Shown here piece after piece: positions 7,153 to 15,919 of a stretch of DNA of 64,000 nucleotides. The translations under genes and the position numbers were made by a program. Source of the stretch: an uncultured Acetatifactor sp. (lineage in GTDB: Bacteria; Bacillota; Clostridia; Lachnospirales; Lachnospiraceae). Numbering within the stretch: position 1 is the stretch's first letter; each line of letters starts with the position of its first letter. The notes under the pieces are model-generated. The model was given only the letters and a program-made list of their open reading frames with translations, ran no database searches and was not told where the DNA came from. The stretch lies in the NCBI GenBank assembly GCA_910580225.1, contig CAJTXE010000017.1, forward strand, positions 5,679 through 69,678. The letters run 5' to 3'.

Positions 7153-9345
7153 ATGAAATTATTAGAGTTAAGCCGGATTACGGCGGAAGCGGCGGTTCTG
7201 ACGATTCTGATCCTTGCAGTCAGCCGGGTGCTGCTGCGTCGTCTGAAGCCCGGAATCCGGTATTTTCTATGGATTTTTGTGGCCCTGCGGATACTGGTAC
7301 CAGTCAGAATAGAGTTTTTACCGGAAGTGCCGGATGCCTTCGGGTTTGTAGAGCGGTACGGGCAGGAAACGGCGGCAGAAGAGCTTTTCCGGGAAAGCGC
7401 TGTCTTCGGAGAAAAGGCAGAGAGAACAGAAACGGAAGCGGGGAAGCAGGGCTGGAAGGCAGGAGGGCAGGCGGAAAACGCAGCACCGGAGGAAACAGGA
7501 ATAGGGGCAGGGCAGAAGCACGCGGAACAGACGGAAACCGTAGAATTGCAGGAAGCAGGAATAGGGGCAGGGCAGAAGCACGCGGCACAGGCGGAAAACG
7601 TAGAATTGCAGGAAGCAGGAATAGAGGCAGGGCAGAAGCACGCGGAACAGACAGAAACTGCAGCATCGGAGGAAGCGAAACAGGGGGAAATTGCCGCCAG
7701 GCCGCAGGCAACGAATACTGTCCGGCACCTGCTTATCCTTCTGTGGCTTGCGGGTGCTGCGGCCATGGCTATCTATTTTACGGCGAATAATATACGGCTT
7801 TCCATGATTCTGAAGGTTGGAAGAAAGAGGGCAGGGACGCTTCCGAACGGAATTCCGTTATATCATATGCCCGGATATAATTGCCTGGCAGGTGTTTTCT
7901 CGCCGGCAGTTTATGCGGATATGGACGGGCTGAAGGATCCGGATGTGATAGAGAATGTGATCCGGCATGAACTGCAGCACCTTAGGGCAGGAGATCCGTA
8001 CTGGCAGCTTCTGCGGGTAATCTGCCTGATTCTCCAATGGCACAATCCTTTTGTATGGTGGGCCTACTTTGCTTCCAGGCAGGACGGAGAACTGGCCTGT
8101 GATGCCGGAGTTGTCAGAAAGCTGTCGCCGCAGGCAAGATACCGGTACGGGGAGAGCCTGCTGGCCGCGGCCGCATGTGTCTGCAGAGACCGGCCGGCCG
8201 GAAGCATGGCATCATCGGCGGGAGGCGCCCGGAGATTCCTGGAGAAAAGGGTAAAAGGAATCCTGCAGGACCGGCGGGGATATGGCGCATGCCTGTCAGT
8301 CCTTGTAGTCTGTATTCTGGGAGTTGCCTGCTTCGGGGCTTTTCGGGAGACGGCATTTACTGCAGCAGGGGAGAATCAAAGGAAAGACACTGATAAGCGA
8401 TTATCAGACACGGATAACAGGGACAGCTCTCTGAAACCAGCAGAAAACGGGCAGACAGAGGTGACTGCAGATTCCGGATACAGAGTGGAACTGGACATTG
8501 GGGAGCATTATATCACGAATACCGGAACCCCTTTCAATCTCTATTATATTGATGAAGATCAGGTCTTGTGGGGATGCGGAGAAAATTTCTATGGGCAGCT
8601 GGGCCAGGGAACTGAGGATTTTGATTTTCATAAAGATATGGTAAAAATAGCGGAAAATGTCATTCATGTAGACTGTTCCCAAAATGGTTTTACCATATAC
8701 CTGACAGCAGATCATAAACTATACGGTATGGGAAACGGCGGAAGCGGTGCGCTGCCCCGGTATGAGAAGGAAGAATGGATGAAGCATGTCAACAGGGAAG
8801 CGCATAATGTAACAGAACCATGTCTGCTTATGGAGGATGTGGCCTATGCCCGCTGCGGCCGCAGCGACGTGGCCTGTATGAAAAACGATGATTCGGTCTG
8901 GGTTTTCGGTGTAGTGGGATATGGCCGGGATCGGGAGGTTTTCTATCCCTATCCGGAGAAGGTGCTTGAAAATGCAGCGCTGGTGACAGGAGGATCCTAC
9001 AACCATGCGGCCTTGCTGCAAGACGGAAGCCTGTGGACATGGGGAGATAATTATGCGGGAAACTGCGGAACCACAGGGGTGGTGGTCCCTGTTCCCACAC
9101 TGGTGGCGCAGGATGTGGCCATGGTCTGGACAGGACGTATGAGCTATCAAATGGACTGCCGTGATATTCGGACCTTCAAGGAGAATTTTGAAAGGGAGTA
9201 TGAGAATACCGTTATTATGACCAAAGACGGCTCCTATTATATATGCGGTGCCAATGTGGGAACGGAAAAGACACTGCCGATTTATTATGAAGCGGGAAAT
9301 TATCCGCTGGTGTACTCGGATGAATTTCTGCCATGGAAGCGGTAA
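7153..9345 (+). CDS. M56 (BlaR1-like) membrane metalloprotease with C-terminal RCC1-type propeller
   Basis: A 730-residue membrane receptor-protease. Two N-terminal helices (about 10-28 and 36-52) are followed by a repetitive Glu/Gln/Ala-rich linker (about 105-175), a third helix near 197-217, the zinc motif H272-E-L-Q-H276, and a fourth helix near 377-397. The C-terminal 330 residues should be extracellular. In place of a penicillin-binding sensor they carry RCC1-like repeats: GCGENFYGQLGQGT (474), a VWVFGVVGYG segment and SLWTWGDN (626). By analogy with BlaR1, ligand sensing outside would activate the protease and remove the upstream BlaI-like repressor. The ligand is unknown. GGGAGG 4 nt upstream supports the start. 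Confidence 0.85.
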   Translation: MKLLELSRITAEAAVLTILILAVSRVLLRRLKPGIRYFLWIFVALRILVPVRIEFLPEVPDAFGFVERYGQETAAEELFRESAVFGEKAERTETEAGKQGWKAGGQAENAAPEETGIGAGQKHAEQTETVELQEAGIGAGQKHAAQAENVELQEAGIEAGQKHAEQTETAASEEAKQGEIAARPQATNTVRHLLILLWLAGAAAMAIYFTANNIRLSMILKVGRKRAGTLPNGIPLYHMPGYNCLAGVFSPAVYADMDGLKDPDVIENVIRHELQHLRAGDPYWQLLRVICLILQWHNPFVWWAYFASRQDGELACDAGVVRKLSPQARYRYGESLLAAAACVCRDRPAGSMASSAGGARRFLEKRVKGILQDRRGYGACLSVLVVCILGVACFGAFRETAFTAAGENQRKDTDKRLSDTDNRDSSLKPAENGQTEVTADSGYRVELDIGEHYITNTGTPFNLYYIDEDQVLWGCGENFYGQLGQGTEDFDFHKDMVKIAENVIHVDCSQNGFTIYLTADHKLYGMGNGGSGALPRYEKEEWMKHVNREAHNVTEPCLLMEDVAYARCGRSDVACMKNDDSVWVFGVVGYGRDREVFYPYPEKVLENAALVTGGSYNHAALLQDGSLWTWGDNYAGNCGTTGVVVPVPTLVAQDVAMVWTGRMSYQMDCRDIRTFKENFEREYENTVIMTKDGSYYICGANVGTEKTLPIYYEAGNYPLVYSDEFLPWKR
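7462..7680 (+). repeat. 60-bp tandem repeats inside the M56 protease gene
   Basis: A 60-bp unit (20 codons) is repeated about 3.6 times in frame. The core ataggggcagggcagaagca recurs at 7501 and 7561, and with one change at 7621. The encoded linker repeats a unit resembling EAGIGAGQKHAEQTETVELQ between the second and third membrane helices. Confidence 0.9.
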
Positions 9346-9379
9346 AACAACTGAAAAGATGCGGAATATCATTAATTGA

Positions 9380-9443
9380 CCTGTATTTATTTTGTACATT
9401 TATACAGGAAAAAGCTTGAAATGTATGGCTGTTATGGTATAAT
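9380..9443 (+). promoter_or_regulatory. fucI promoter with an upstream inverted repeat
   Basis: TTGAAA (9416-9421), a 16-bp spacer and TATAAT (9438-9443) form a good promoter about 100 bp before fucI. Directly upstream is a 7-bp inverted repeat, CCTGTAT (9380-9386) and ATACAGG (9402-9408), with a 15-bp AT-rich centre and no T tract. This suggests an operator, not a terminator. Confidence 0.6.
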
Positions 9444-9541
9444 GTGACTAGATTGAACGGGAACGGCAGGTGTGTCCCTGTAATCGAAATGATATTCCAG
9501 GCAGAGGGAAAATCAATTCATTTTAGAGGAGGTATATTTTA

Positions 9542-11335
9542 ATGGCAGAGAACAGGTTGATTGGCGATTATCCGGTGATTGGTATCCGCCCTACCATTGA
9601 CGGCAGAAGAGGCGTGCTGAAGGTGCGGGAATCACTGGAAGATCAGACCATGAACATGGCAAAGGCGGCAGCCGCCCTTTTTGAAGAAAATCTGCGCTAC
9701 TCCAACGGTGAGCCGGTGAAGGTTGTGATTGCAGACACCACCATCGGCCGGGTGGGAGAGACCGCTGCATGTGCGGACAAGTTCAGGAAGGCAGGCGTGG
9801 ACATTACCCTTACCGTTACTCCCTGCTGGTGCTACGGCGCGGAGACAATGGACATGGATCCCAATACCATCAAGGGTGTCTGGGGCTTCAACGGCACGGA
9901 GCGTCCCGGTGCAGTGTATCTGGCCTCCGTACTGGCTACCCATGCCCAGAAGGGACTTCCGGCGTTCGGTATCTACGGACATGACGTACAGGAAGCAGAC
10001 GATACCTCCATTCCTGAGGACGTGAAGGAAAAGCTGCTTCGCTTCGGACGGGCGGCAGTGGCAGTAGCTACCATGCGGGGCAAATCCTACCTGCAGATCG
10101 GTTCCATCTGTATGGGTATCGGCGGATCCATCATTGACCCGGCCTTTATCGAGGATTATCTGGGCATGCGCGTGGAATCCGTGGACGAGGTGGAGATCAT
10201 CCGCCGCATGACGGAAGGCATTTACGATGAGAAGGAATACCAGAAGGCTCTGGCCTGGGTGAAGGAGAACTGCATTGAAGGATTTGACAAGAATCCGGAA
10301 GAGATCCAGAAGACCAGGGAGCAGAAGGATCAGGACTGGGAATTTGTAGTTAAAATGATGTGTATCATCAAGGATCTGATGAACGGCAACAAGAACCTGC
10401 CCGAGGGAAGAGAAGAGGAGATGGTGGGGCACAATGCCATCGCCGCAGGTTTCCAGGGCCAGAGACAGTGGACGGACTTCTACCCCAACTGTGACTTCCC
10501 CGAGGCCATGCTGAATACTTCCTTTGACTGGAACGGGGCAAGGGAGCCTTATGTTCTGGCAACGGAAAATGACGTGCTGAACGGACTGGGCATGCTGTTC
10601 ATGAAACTGCTCACCAACCGGGCCCAGATTTTTGCGGATGTGCGTACATACTGGAGTCCCGAGGCTGTGAAGAAGGCTACCGGCTATGAACTGGATGGCG
10701 CGGCAAAAGAGGCAGGAGGCTTTATCCACCTGATCAACTCCGGCGCGGCATGCCTGGATGCCAACGGACAGGCCAAAGACGCCCAGGGCAACGGGATCAT
10801 GAAGCCCTGGTATGAAGTTACCGAGGAAGACCAGAAGGCCATCATGAAGGCCACTACCTGGAACTATGCTGACTGCGGCTACTTCCGCGGCGGCGGATAT
10901 TCTTCCCGTTTTGTGACTGAGGCGGAGATGCCCGCTACCATGATCCGTCTGAATCTGGTGAAGGGACTTGGCCCCGTGCTGCAGATCGCAGAGGGCTGGA
11001 CCATCCATCTTCCCGAGGAAGTGACGGATGTGCTGTGGAAGCGCACGGACTATACATGGCCCTGCACCTGGTTTGCGCCCAGGACAACCGGCCAGGGTGC
11101 CTTTAAGACTGCATACGATGTGATGAACAACTGGGGTGCCAACCATGGTGCCATCAGCTATGGCCATATCGGCGCGGATCTGATCACCATGTGTTCCATG
11201 CTTCGTATTCCTGTATGCATGCACAATGTGGATGAGGACAAGATTTTCCGTCCCGCCGCATGGAATGCTTTCGGCATGGATAAGGAAGGACAGGACTACC
11301 GGGCATGTGCTGCTTACGGTCCCATATATAAATAA
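9542..11335 (+). CDS. fucI: L-fucose isomerase
   Basis: This enzyme converts L-fucose to L-fuculose, and in many species D-arabinose to D-ribulose, with Mn2+, in the cytosol. The 597 residues are close to the Escherichia coli length. Conserved family segments are visible: GIRPTIDGRRGVLKVRE at the N terminus, TVTPCWCYG near 95, GSICMGIGGSIID near 185, and the active-site stretch FDWNGAREPYVLATEND near 325-340. AGGAGG lies 9 nt upstream of the ATG. No fuculokinase, fuculose-phosphate aldolase or lactaldehyde reductase gene lies nearby, so the rest of the pathway must be elsewhere. It has its own promoter and no clear operon partner. Confidence 0.96.
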   Translation: MAENRLIGDYPVIGIRPTIDGRRGVLKVRESLEDQTMNMAKAAAALFEENLRYSNGEPVKVVIADTTIGRVGETAACADKFRKAGVDITLTVTPCWCYGAETMDMDPNTIKGVWGFNGTERPGAVYLASVLATHAQKGLPAFGIYGHDVQEADDTSIPEDVKEKLLRFGRAAVAVATMRGKSYLQIGSICMGIGGSIIDPAFIEDYLGMRVESVDEVEIIRRMTEGIYDEKEYQKALAWVKENCIEGFDKNPEEIQKTREQKDQDWEFVVKMMCIIKDLMNGNKNLPEGREEEMVGHNAIAAGFQGQRQWTDFYPNCDFPEAMLNTSFDWNGAREPYVLATENDVLNGLGMLFMKLLTNRAQIFADVRTYWSPEAVKKATGYELDGAAKEAGGFIHLINSGAACLDANGQAKDAQGNGIMKPWYEVTEEDQKAIMKATTWNYADCGYFRGGGYSSRFVTEAEMPATMIRLNLVKGLGPVLQIAEGWTIHLPEEVTDVLWKRTDYTWPCTWFAPRTTGQGAFKTAYDVMNNWGANHGAISYGHIGADLITMCSMLRIPVCMHNVDEDKIFRPAAWNAFGMDKEGQDYRACAAYGPIYK

Positions 11336-11372
11336 GCTGGATAAGGGAAAGGCATAGAGATGGAAATAGGGG

Positions 11373-11404
11373 ACGGCAGGGCGACGGGACAGGTGCTCTG
11401 CCGT
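11373..11404 (+). other. Stem-loop downstream of fucI
   Basis: ACGGCAG (11373-11379) pairs with CTGCCGT (11398-11404), followed by TTTCC. It could be a weak terminator or an mRNA 3'-end structure for fucI; the U tract is too short to be sure. Confidence 0.35.
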
Positions 11405-11526
11405 TTCCGCTCATATAAAGCGGATCCCGAATCGGAAAGTTTACTGGAGATGAAAACAGATTTTCGGCATTTGGGGGAATATGCAGAGCAGGGGTTATGA
11501 GATAAATCGAAAAGGAGTTGCGGAAA

Positions 11527-12420
11527 ATGATGCATTTATTTGGGAAAAAGGAAGGTTCTCCAGAAGAACGCATAGAGCAGTGCATGCAGAAGCGTGACTG
11601 GGCAGGGATGGTGAAAGTTTATTATCAATTAGGAGTGGCTGCCATGGAGGAGGGGAAGCTGAACCACGCACAGTTGTGGCTGAGCCGGGCGGACACAATT
11701 TACAGTGCCGATGATGCAGTATTTAAAAAGGTAGGAGAAAAGCTAATGGATGATTGTTCTGACCGCATCGGGGAGCTGGAGGAGGAACCCACACTGTATC
11801 ATGACATTCCAGAACGGATAAGTGAGATTGCAGAGAATTTACAGGATATTCAGGTTCGGGTCTGGGGACTTCTTTCCCTGGCCAGACTTGTGAAACTGGG
11901 TGAGCGGCTGGCTGTTCTTCCAGGATGTGAAGTGCTGGGAAAACTGGGATGGGCAGTTGATATGGTGCTGAAATCGTTTCAGATACCTCCTGCAGAGGAA
12001 GAATTCAACGGGCTGAAAGATTTATGCGGTGAACTATATGAATTTGGGGATGCTTCGTCCTTTTGGGGATCCAAAGGCGAGATTGAGGTTTTGGACAGGG
12101 CGCCGTTCCAGGTGTTTGACTTAAACGGGCTTATGGGAGTTCATTTGGAGATTGACGCATATATAGACGGACATTTGCGGATGCTGTGTGCCCTGAGTCA
12201 GGGAGAAGAAGTGCCGGATCCGGAGACAGGCATTATCGCTCAGCCGTTGCTGCCGGATTACCATGTGCGCACCGGTGAAGGCAAACTTGAGGAGATGCCT
12301 CTGGTCAAAGCGGAATTGGAGCGGATCTGGAATGATTATGAATTTGTGGCTTCCGGGATGACATGGGAGCTGATTGGTCAGAGAGTGGCAGAGTATAAGC
12401 AATTGGATATTCTGGCATAA
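11527..12420 (+). CDS. Uncharacterised soluble protein with TPR-like N-terminal region
   Basis: I do not recognise this 297-residue protein. It has no signal peptide or membrane helix. Residues about 15-60 (QKRDWAGMVKVYYQLGVAAM then KLNHAQLWLSRADTIYSADD) have the helical spacing of a TPR-like repeat. The remainder is acidic and mixed alpha/beta, ending in a helix with SGMTWELIGQRVAEYKQL. The start at 11527 has AAGGAG 9 nt upstream; a TTG at 11518 overlaps that site and is unlikely. It stands alone between fucI and a sugar kinase. No function is proposed. Confidence 0.7.
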   Translation: MMHLFGKKEGSPEERIEQCMQKRDWAGMVKVYYQLGVAAMEEGKLNHAQLWLSRADTIYSADDAVFKKVGEKLMDDCSDRIGELEEEPTLYHDIPERISEIAENLQDIQVRVWGLLSLARLVKLGERLAVLPGCEVLGKLGWAVDMVLKSFQIPPAEEEFNGLKDLCGELYEFGDASSFWGSKGEIEVLDRAPFQVFDLNGLMGVHLEIDAYIDGHLRMLCALSQGEEVPDPETGIIAQPLLPDYHVRTGEGKLEEMPLVKAELERIWNDYEFVASGMTWELIGQRVAEYKQLDILA

Positions 12421-12648
12421 ATGTTTTCAGCGTAGATATGCCTGCCGTCGTTGGTTACATATATTGATGGGGAACAGTGCCATAATACAACAGGACCGGA
12501 CAGGAAGTTTTATTGTAGAAAAATGATTGTAGGACTACCATTTGTCCCCCATTTAGTGTATAATAAATTTTAATAATGGCAGCAGAAGAAACAGGAAAAC
12601 TGCCTTTGCCGCTTTACGGCAGAACATTTTTGGCAAGGAGGAGCAGAC

Positions 12649-13521
12649 ATGTTAATCGGAGGAATCGAGGCAGGCGGGACGAAAATGGTATGTGCCGTAG
12701 GAGACGAGAACGGGGTGATCAAGGACAGAGTTTCTTTCCCTACCAGGCAGCCAGAGGAGACTTTTGAAGATCTCATAGGCTATTATCGGAACTGGGATAT
12801 CGAAGCCCTGGGAATCGGGTGCTTTGGCCCGGTGGATTTGAATAAGGAATCGGAAACCTACGGATATATTACGAAGACACCCAAGGCAGGGTGGGAATAT
12901 TGTGATGTGGTGGGAACACTGAAGAGGGCCCTGAATGTACCTGTGGGATTTGACACAGATGTAAACGGCGCGGTTCTGGGAGAGGTGACTTGGGGAGCCG
13001 CAAAGGGAGCGGAGAGCGCCATCTATGTGACCATCGGCACCGGAGTGGGTGTGGGGGTCTATGTGAACGGAGGACTGCTTCACGGTCTGGTGCATCCAGA
13101 GGGCGGTCATATCATGCTTGCAAGACATCCTAAGGATTCCTATAAAGGGAAGTGTCCTTTCCATGGCAATTGTATGGAAGGACTGGCTTCCGGTCCTGCG
13201 GTGGAAGAGCGTTGGGGGAAAAAGGGTGTAGAACTGGCGGACAGAGACGAGGTCTGGGAACTGGAGGCCTATTACATTGCCCAGGCGGTGATGAATTATA
13301 TTATGGCATATTCCCCTCAGAAAATCATTCTCTGGGGAGGCATTATGCATCAGGAGAAGCTGTTCGGGATGGTCCGGAAAGAGGTGCAGCGTCTGCTGAA
13401 CGGATATGTGAGCCATAAAATGATTCTGGAAAATATAGACGAATATATCGTACCACCTGCATTGGGGGAGGATCCCGGCATCATGGGTGCCATAAAGCTT
13501 GGCCTGAATGCGCTGTCATAA
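12649..13521 (+). CDS. ROK-family sugar kinase, fructokinase type
   Basis: The 290-residue ROK kinase probably phosphorylates fructose to fructose-6-phosphate with ATP. It opens with the phosphate-binding motif GGIEAGGTKMVCAVG and has the family segment VTIGTGVGVGVYVNGGL near 125-141. The zinc site of the fructokinase subgroup follows: H-x-K-D...C-P-F-H-G-N-C-M-E-G. AAGGAGGAG lies 6 nt upstream. The next gene, manA, fits a fructose/mannose-6-phosphate module. Mannokinase activity is the main alternative. Confidence 0.88.
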   Translation: MLIGGIEAGGTKMVCAVGDENGVIKDRVSFPTRQPEETFEDLIGYYRNWDIEALGIGCFGPVDLNKESETYGYITKTPKAGWEYCDVVGTLKRALNVPVGFDTDVNGAVLGEVTWGAAKGAESAIYVTIGTGVGVGVYVNGGLLHGLVHPEGGHIMLARHPKDSYKGKCPFHGNCMEGLASGPAVEERWGKKGVELADRDEVWELEAYYIAQAVMNYIMAYSPQKIILWGGIMHQEKLFGMVRKEVQRLLNGYVSHKMILENIDEYIVPPALGEDPGIMGAIKLGLNALS

Positions 13522-13639
13522 AGCCGGCCTGACCTGATGCCCCGGGGTTTGACAGAGCCTGTAACAGGCAATATTTTGCCCGTAGGGTATGCCTGCAGGG
13601 TAAAACGTGGCAGTAAAAAAATTTCGGAGGGAACATTTT

Positions 13640-14593
13640 ATGAGCAAAGAAGGCAGAGAACTGTTATTCCTGGATCCGGTGTGCACCCATAATATCTGGG
13701 GTGGCTCCAAACTGCGGGAGGTGTTCGGCTATCCTGTGGAGGGAAATGACTTGGGAGAGTGCTGGGGGATTTCCGCCCATCCGGAGGGAGACGGAACCGT
13801 GCGGAGCGGAGCTTATGAGGGATGTAAGCTGTCGGAGCTTTGGGAGAAGCACCCGGAGCTGTTCGGGAATCTGGGCTATGACAGATATCCTTTACTGACC
13901 AAGATCATTGATGCCCAGGACGATTTGAGCATCCAGGTGCATCCTGACGATACCTATGCAAAGGAGCATGAGAACGGAAGCCTGGGTAAGACCGAGTGCT
14001 GGTATATTATGGACTGTAAGGAGAATGCCACCTTGGTGATCGGCCACAATGCCGGAAGCAGAGAGGAATTGGAGGAAATGGTGCATGGGGGAAAATGGCA
14101 GGAGCTGATCCGGGAGATTCCTATCCGCAAGGGGGATTTTATTCAGATTGATCCCGGCACGGTACATGCCATCAAAGCCGATACGCTGATCCTGGAGACC
14201 CAACAGAACAGCGCCATTACCTACAGGCTGTATGATTACGGGCGTCTTCAGAACGGCAAGAGCCGGGAGCTTCATATCGACAAGAGCCTGGACGTGATCA
14301 CCGTGCCGGCAAAAAGTGCGGAGGATTCCGTTAAGTCCATCAGCGAACTGTCGGAGAACCAGTTGAATCAGATCTATACCTGTGAGAAATATACGATTTT
14401 TAAGTTGGATGTAAACGGAAATATGTCATTTGAGCAGAAATGTCCATTCCTGGCAGCGTCGGTTCTGGAGGGAGAGGGCACCGTGGACGGCGCAGGGGTG
14501 CGCACAGGGGACCACTTTATCATCCCCGGCGGCTATGGAACAGTGGAGATGACAGGCAGGATGAGTCTGATTTTATCTACAGTGGAGCGCTGA
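13640..14593 (+). CDS. manA: Mannose-6-phosphate isomerase, class I
   Basis: The zinc enzyme interconverts mannose-6-phosphate and fructose-6-phosphate. It is 317 residues, the short Firmicutes form. The metal ligands are visible in SIQVHPDD, GKTECWY and GTVHAIKADT. The start at ATG 13640 is chosen for CGGAGG 9 nt upstream; the frame stays open to GTG 13607 but without an RBS. It follows the ROK kinase by 118 bp, and the pair would feed free fructose and mannose-6-phosphate into glycolysis or supply mannose-6-phosphate for glycans. Confidence 0.95.
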   Translation: MSKEGRELLFLDPVCTHNIWGGSKLREVFGYPVEGNDLGECWGISAHPEGDGTVRSGAYEGCKLSELWEKHPELFGNLGYDRYPLLTKIIDAQDDLSIQVHPDDTYAKEHENGSLGKTECWYIMDCKENATLVIGHNAGSREELEEMVHGGKWQELIREIPIRKGDFIQIDPGTVHAIKADTLILETQQNSAITYRLYDYGRLQNGKSRELHIDKSLDVITVPAKSAEDSVKSISELSENQLNQIYTCEKYTIFKLDVNGNMSFEQKCPFLAASVLEGEGTVDGAGVRTGDHFIIPGGYGTVEMTGRMSLILSTVER

Positions 14594-14899
14594 CTTCTGA
14601 CCCGTTGTTACAGAGGAAGGCGAAGATTGATGACAATTTGCTGCACATGAAGCTGTCGCATTGAGGAGTTGACCTGCAGGATACAGGAAAACCTTGATGG
14701 GGCAGCTTTTGCCTGTGGCTGTCAATCTTTCGTGTCGAATTATGTTTAACATTCGTTTTGATATGCGGAAAACCAGTTCTGTGGCAGAGTCGGTTTCCAT
14801 GTATGATGAGTACCAAGAACAAATGCTGGTAGAATCTGATGACTATTATTTTACAATCATAAAATTCCGTGTCCGCCGAAAAGGACAGAAAGGGGTAAA
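14594..14899. other. 306-bp spacer without a supported gene
   Basis: This stretch between manA and the next oxidoreductase is more AT-rich than its neighbours. It contains one small open frame (14694-14903) that ends in an ATGA overlap with the following start, but its product resembles nothing I know and it lacks a convincing RBS. I see no terminator. Confidence 0.4.
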
Positions 14900-15871
14900 A
14901 TGAGTTTATTTCGTTATGCCATATTGGGGGCCGCCAAAATAGGCGCAAAGTTTTGCCAGGCCGCAGGGCTTATTGAGGACTGCCAGGTCTGCGCGGTGGC
15001 CAGTAAGAGCCTGGAACGGGCGGAGGAATTCGCGGAAAAGAACGGGATTTCCAGGGCCTACGGCAGCTATGAAGAGCTTCTGGACAGGGAAAAGCCGGAC
15101 TGCGCCTATATCGCCGTGACGCCCCATGACCATTACCGCCTGTCCAGGATGTGCGTGGAGCGGGGGATTCCGGTGCTCTGTGAAAAGGCCATGTTTCAGA
15201 ACAGCGGGGAGGCGGAGCGCCTGTATGCCCTGGCAAGGCAGCGGGGGGTATTTGTCATGGAGGCAATGTGGAGCCGCTTTCTGCCAACCATGAAGAAGGT
15301 GAAGCAGTGGCTTGGGGAGGACAGAATCGGAATGCCGGAGATTTCTCAGCTTTCTATCGGATTCGCTGCGCCGGAGGGCGCGGACAACCGCTATTTTAAT
15401 CCGGCGCTGGGAGGCGGCGCTGCCCGGGACATTACGGTTTATGCCTATGAGATTACCACCTATGTTCTGGAACAGAAGATCCGGAGGATGGAAGTGTCTG
15501 CGGTAAAAGGGGAGACCGGGGTAGACATCAATAACCATGTATCCATTGGGTTTGAATATACACTGGCAGATCTGGCCACAAGTTTTGTGACGAAGATGAA
15601 TGCCGGGATGATCTTATATGGAAGAAAAGGGAAAATCGTATGGCCGGAGCCCCATCATTCCCAGGAATGCTTCCTGTATGATCAGAACGGAGAGCTTGTG
15701 GAACATTTCGTAGATCAGGAGACGAAAAACGGTTTTGTGTACGAGTTGGAAGAGGCAATCCGCTGTATCCGGCAGGGGCTTCTGGAAAGCCCGGTGATTC
15801 CCTGGCAGGATACCCTGGACTGTGCCAAATTGTTTGACCGGATAGACCGGTGCTGCGGGGAGATAAGGTGA
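14900..15871 (+). CDS. Gfo/Idh/MocA-family NAD(P)-dependent oxidoreductase
   Basis: A 323-residue dehydrogenase of the glucose-fructose oxidoreductase family. The N-terminal Rossmann motif is YAILGAAKIGAKFCQAA. The family motif for cofactor and substrate contact, GIPVLCEKAMFQN, lies near 90-102 and holds the conserved EK. The C-terminal beta-sheet domain contains GGGAARDITVYA, the place where related trans-dihydrodiol dehydrogenase-type members bind substrate. The start is supported by AAAGGGG 5 nt upstream. The substrate, probably a sugar, inositol or diol, cannot be assigned. It sits alone downstream of manA. Confidence 0.88.
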   Translation: MSLFRYAILGAAKIGAKFCQAAGLIEDCQVCAVASKSLERAEEFAEKNGISRAYGSYEELLDREKPDCAYIAVTPHDHYRLSRMCVERGIPVLCEKAMFQNSGEAERLYALARQRGVFVMEAMWSRFLPTMKKVKQWLGEDRIGMPEISQLSIGFAAPEGADNRYFNPALGGGAARDITVYAYEITTYVLEQKIRRMEVSAVKGETGVDINNHVSIGFEYTLADLATSFVTKMNAGMILYGRKGKIVWPEPHHSQECFLYDQNGELVEHFVDQETKNGFVYELEEAIRCIRQGLLESPVIPWQDTLDCAKLFDRIDRCCGEIR

Positions 15872-15919
15872 CAATGTTCCTGAGACGTTAATTTGATTTG
15901 AATAGAAAGGAAGTATCCC

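Noticed and set aside
7462..7680. 60-bp repeats considered as a CRISPR array
   Set aside because: Units are contiguous without spacers, in frame within a membrane-protein gene, and encode a linker.
9632..11224. 530-codon antisense frame inside fucI
   Set aside because: Shadow of a clear isomerase gene; no RBS and biased composition.
12559..12564. TATAAT before the ROK kinase gene as a promoter
   Set aside because: No -35 hexamer at a proper distance (TTGTCC is only 11 bp away); not listed as a feature.
13549..13565. Promoter-like TTGACA and short GCCTG/CAGGC hairpin between the ROK kinase and manA
   Set aside because: No good -10 at the right distance and the stem is too short for a terminator call.
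14694..14903. Small open frame (69 codons) ending in an ATGA overlap with the Gfo/Idh/MocA gene
   Set aside because: No family resemblance and a poor ribosome site; the overlap could be chance. Kept only as a note on the spacer.
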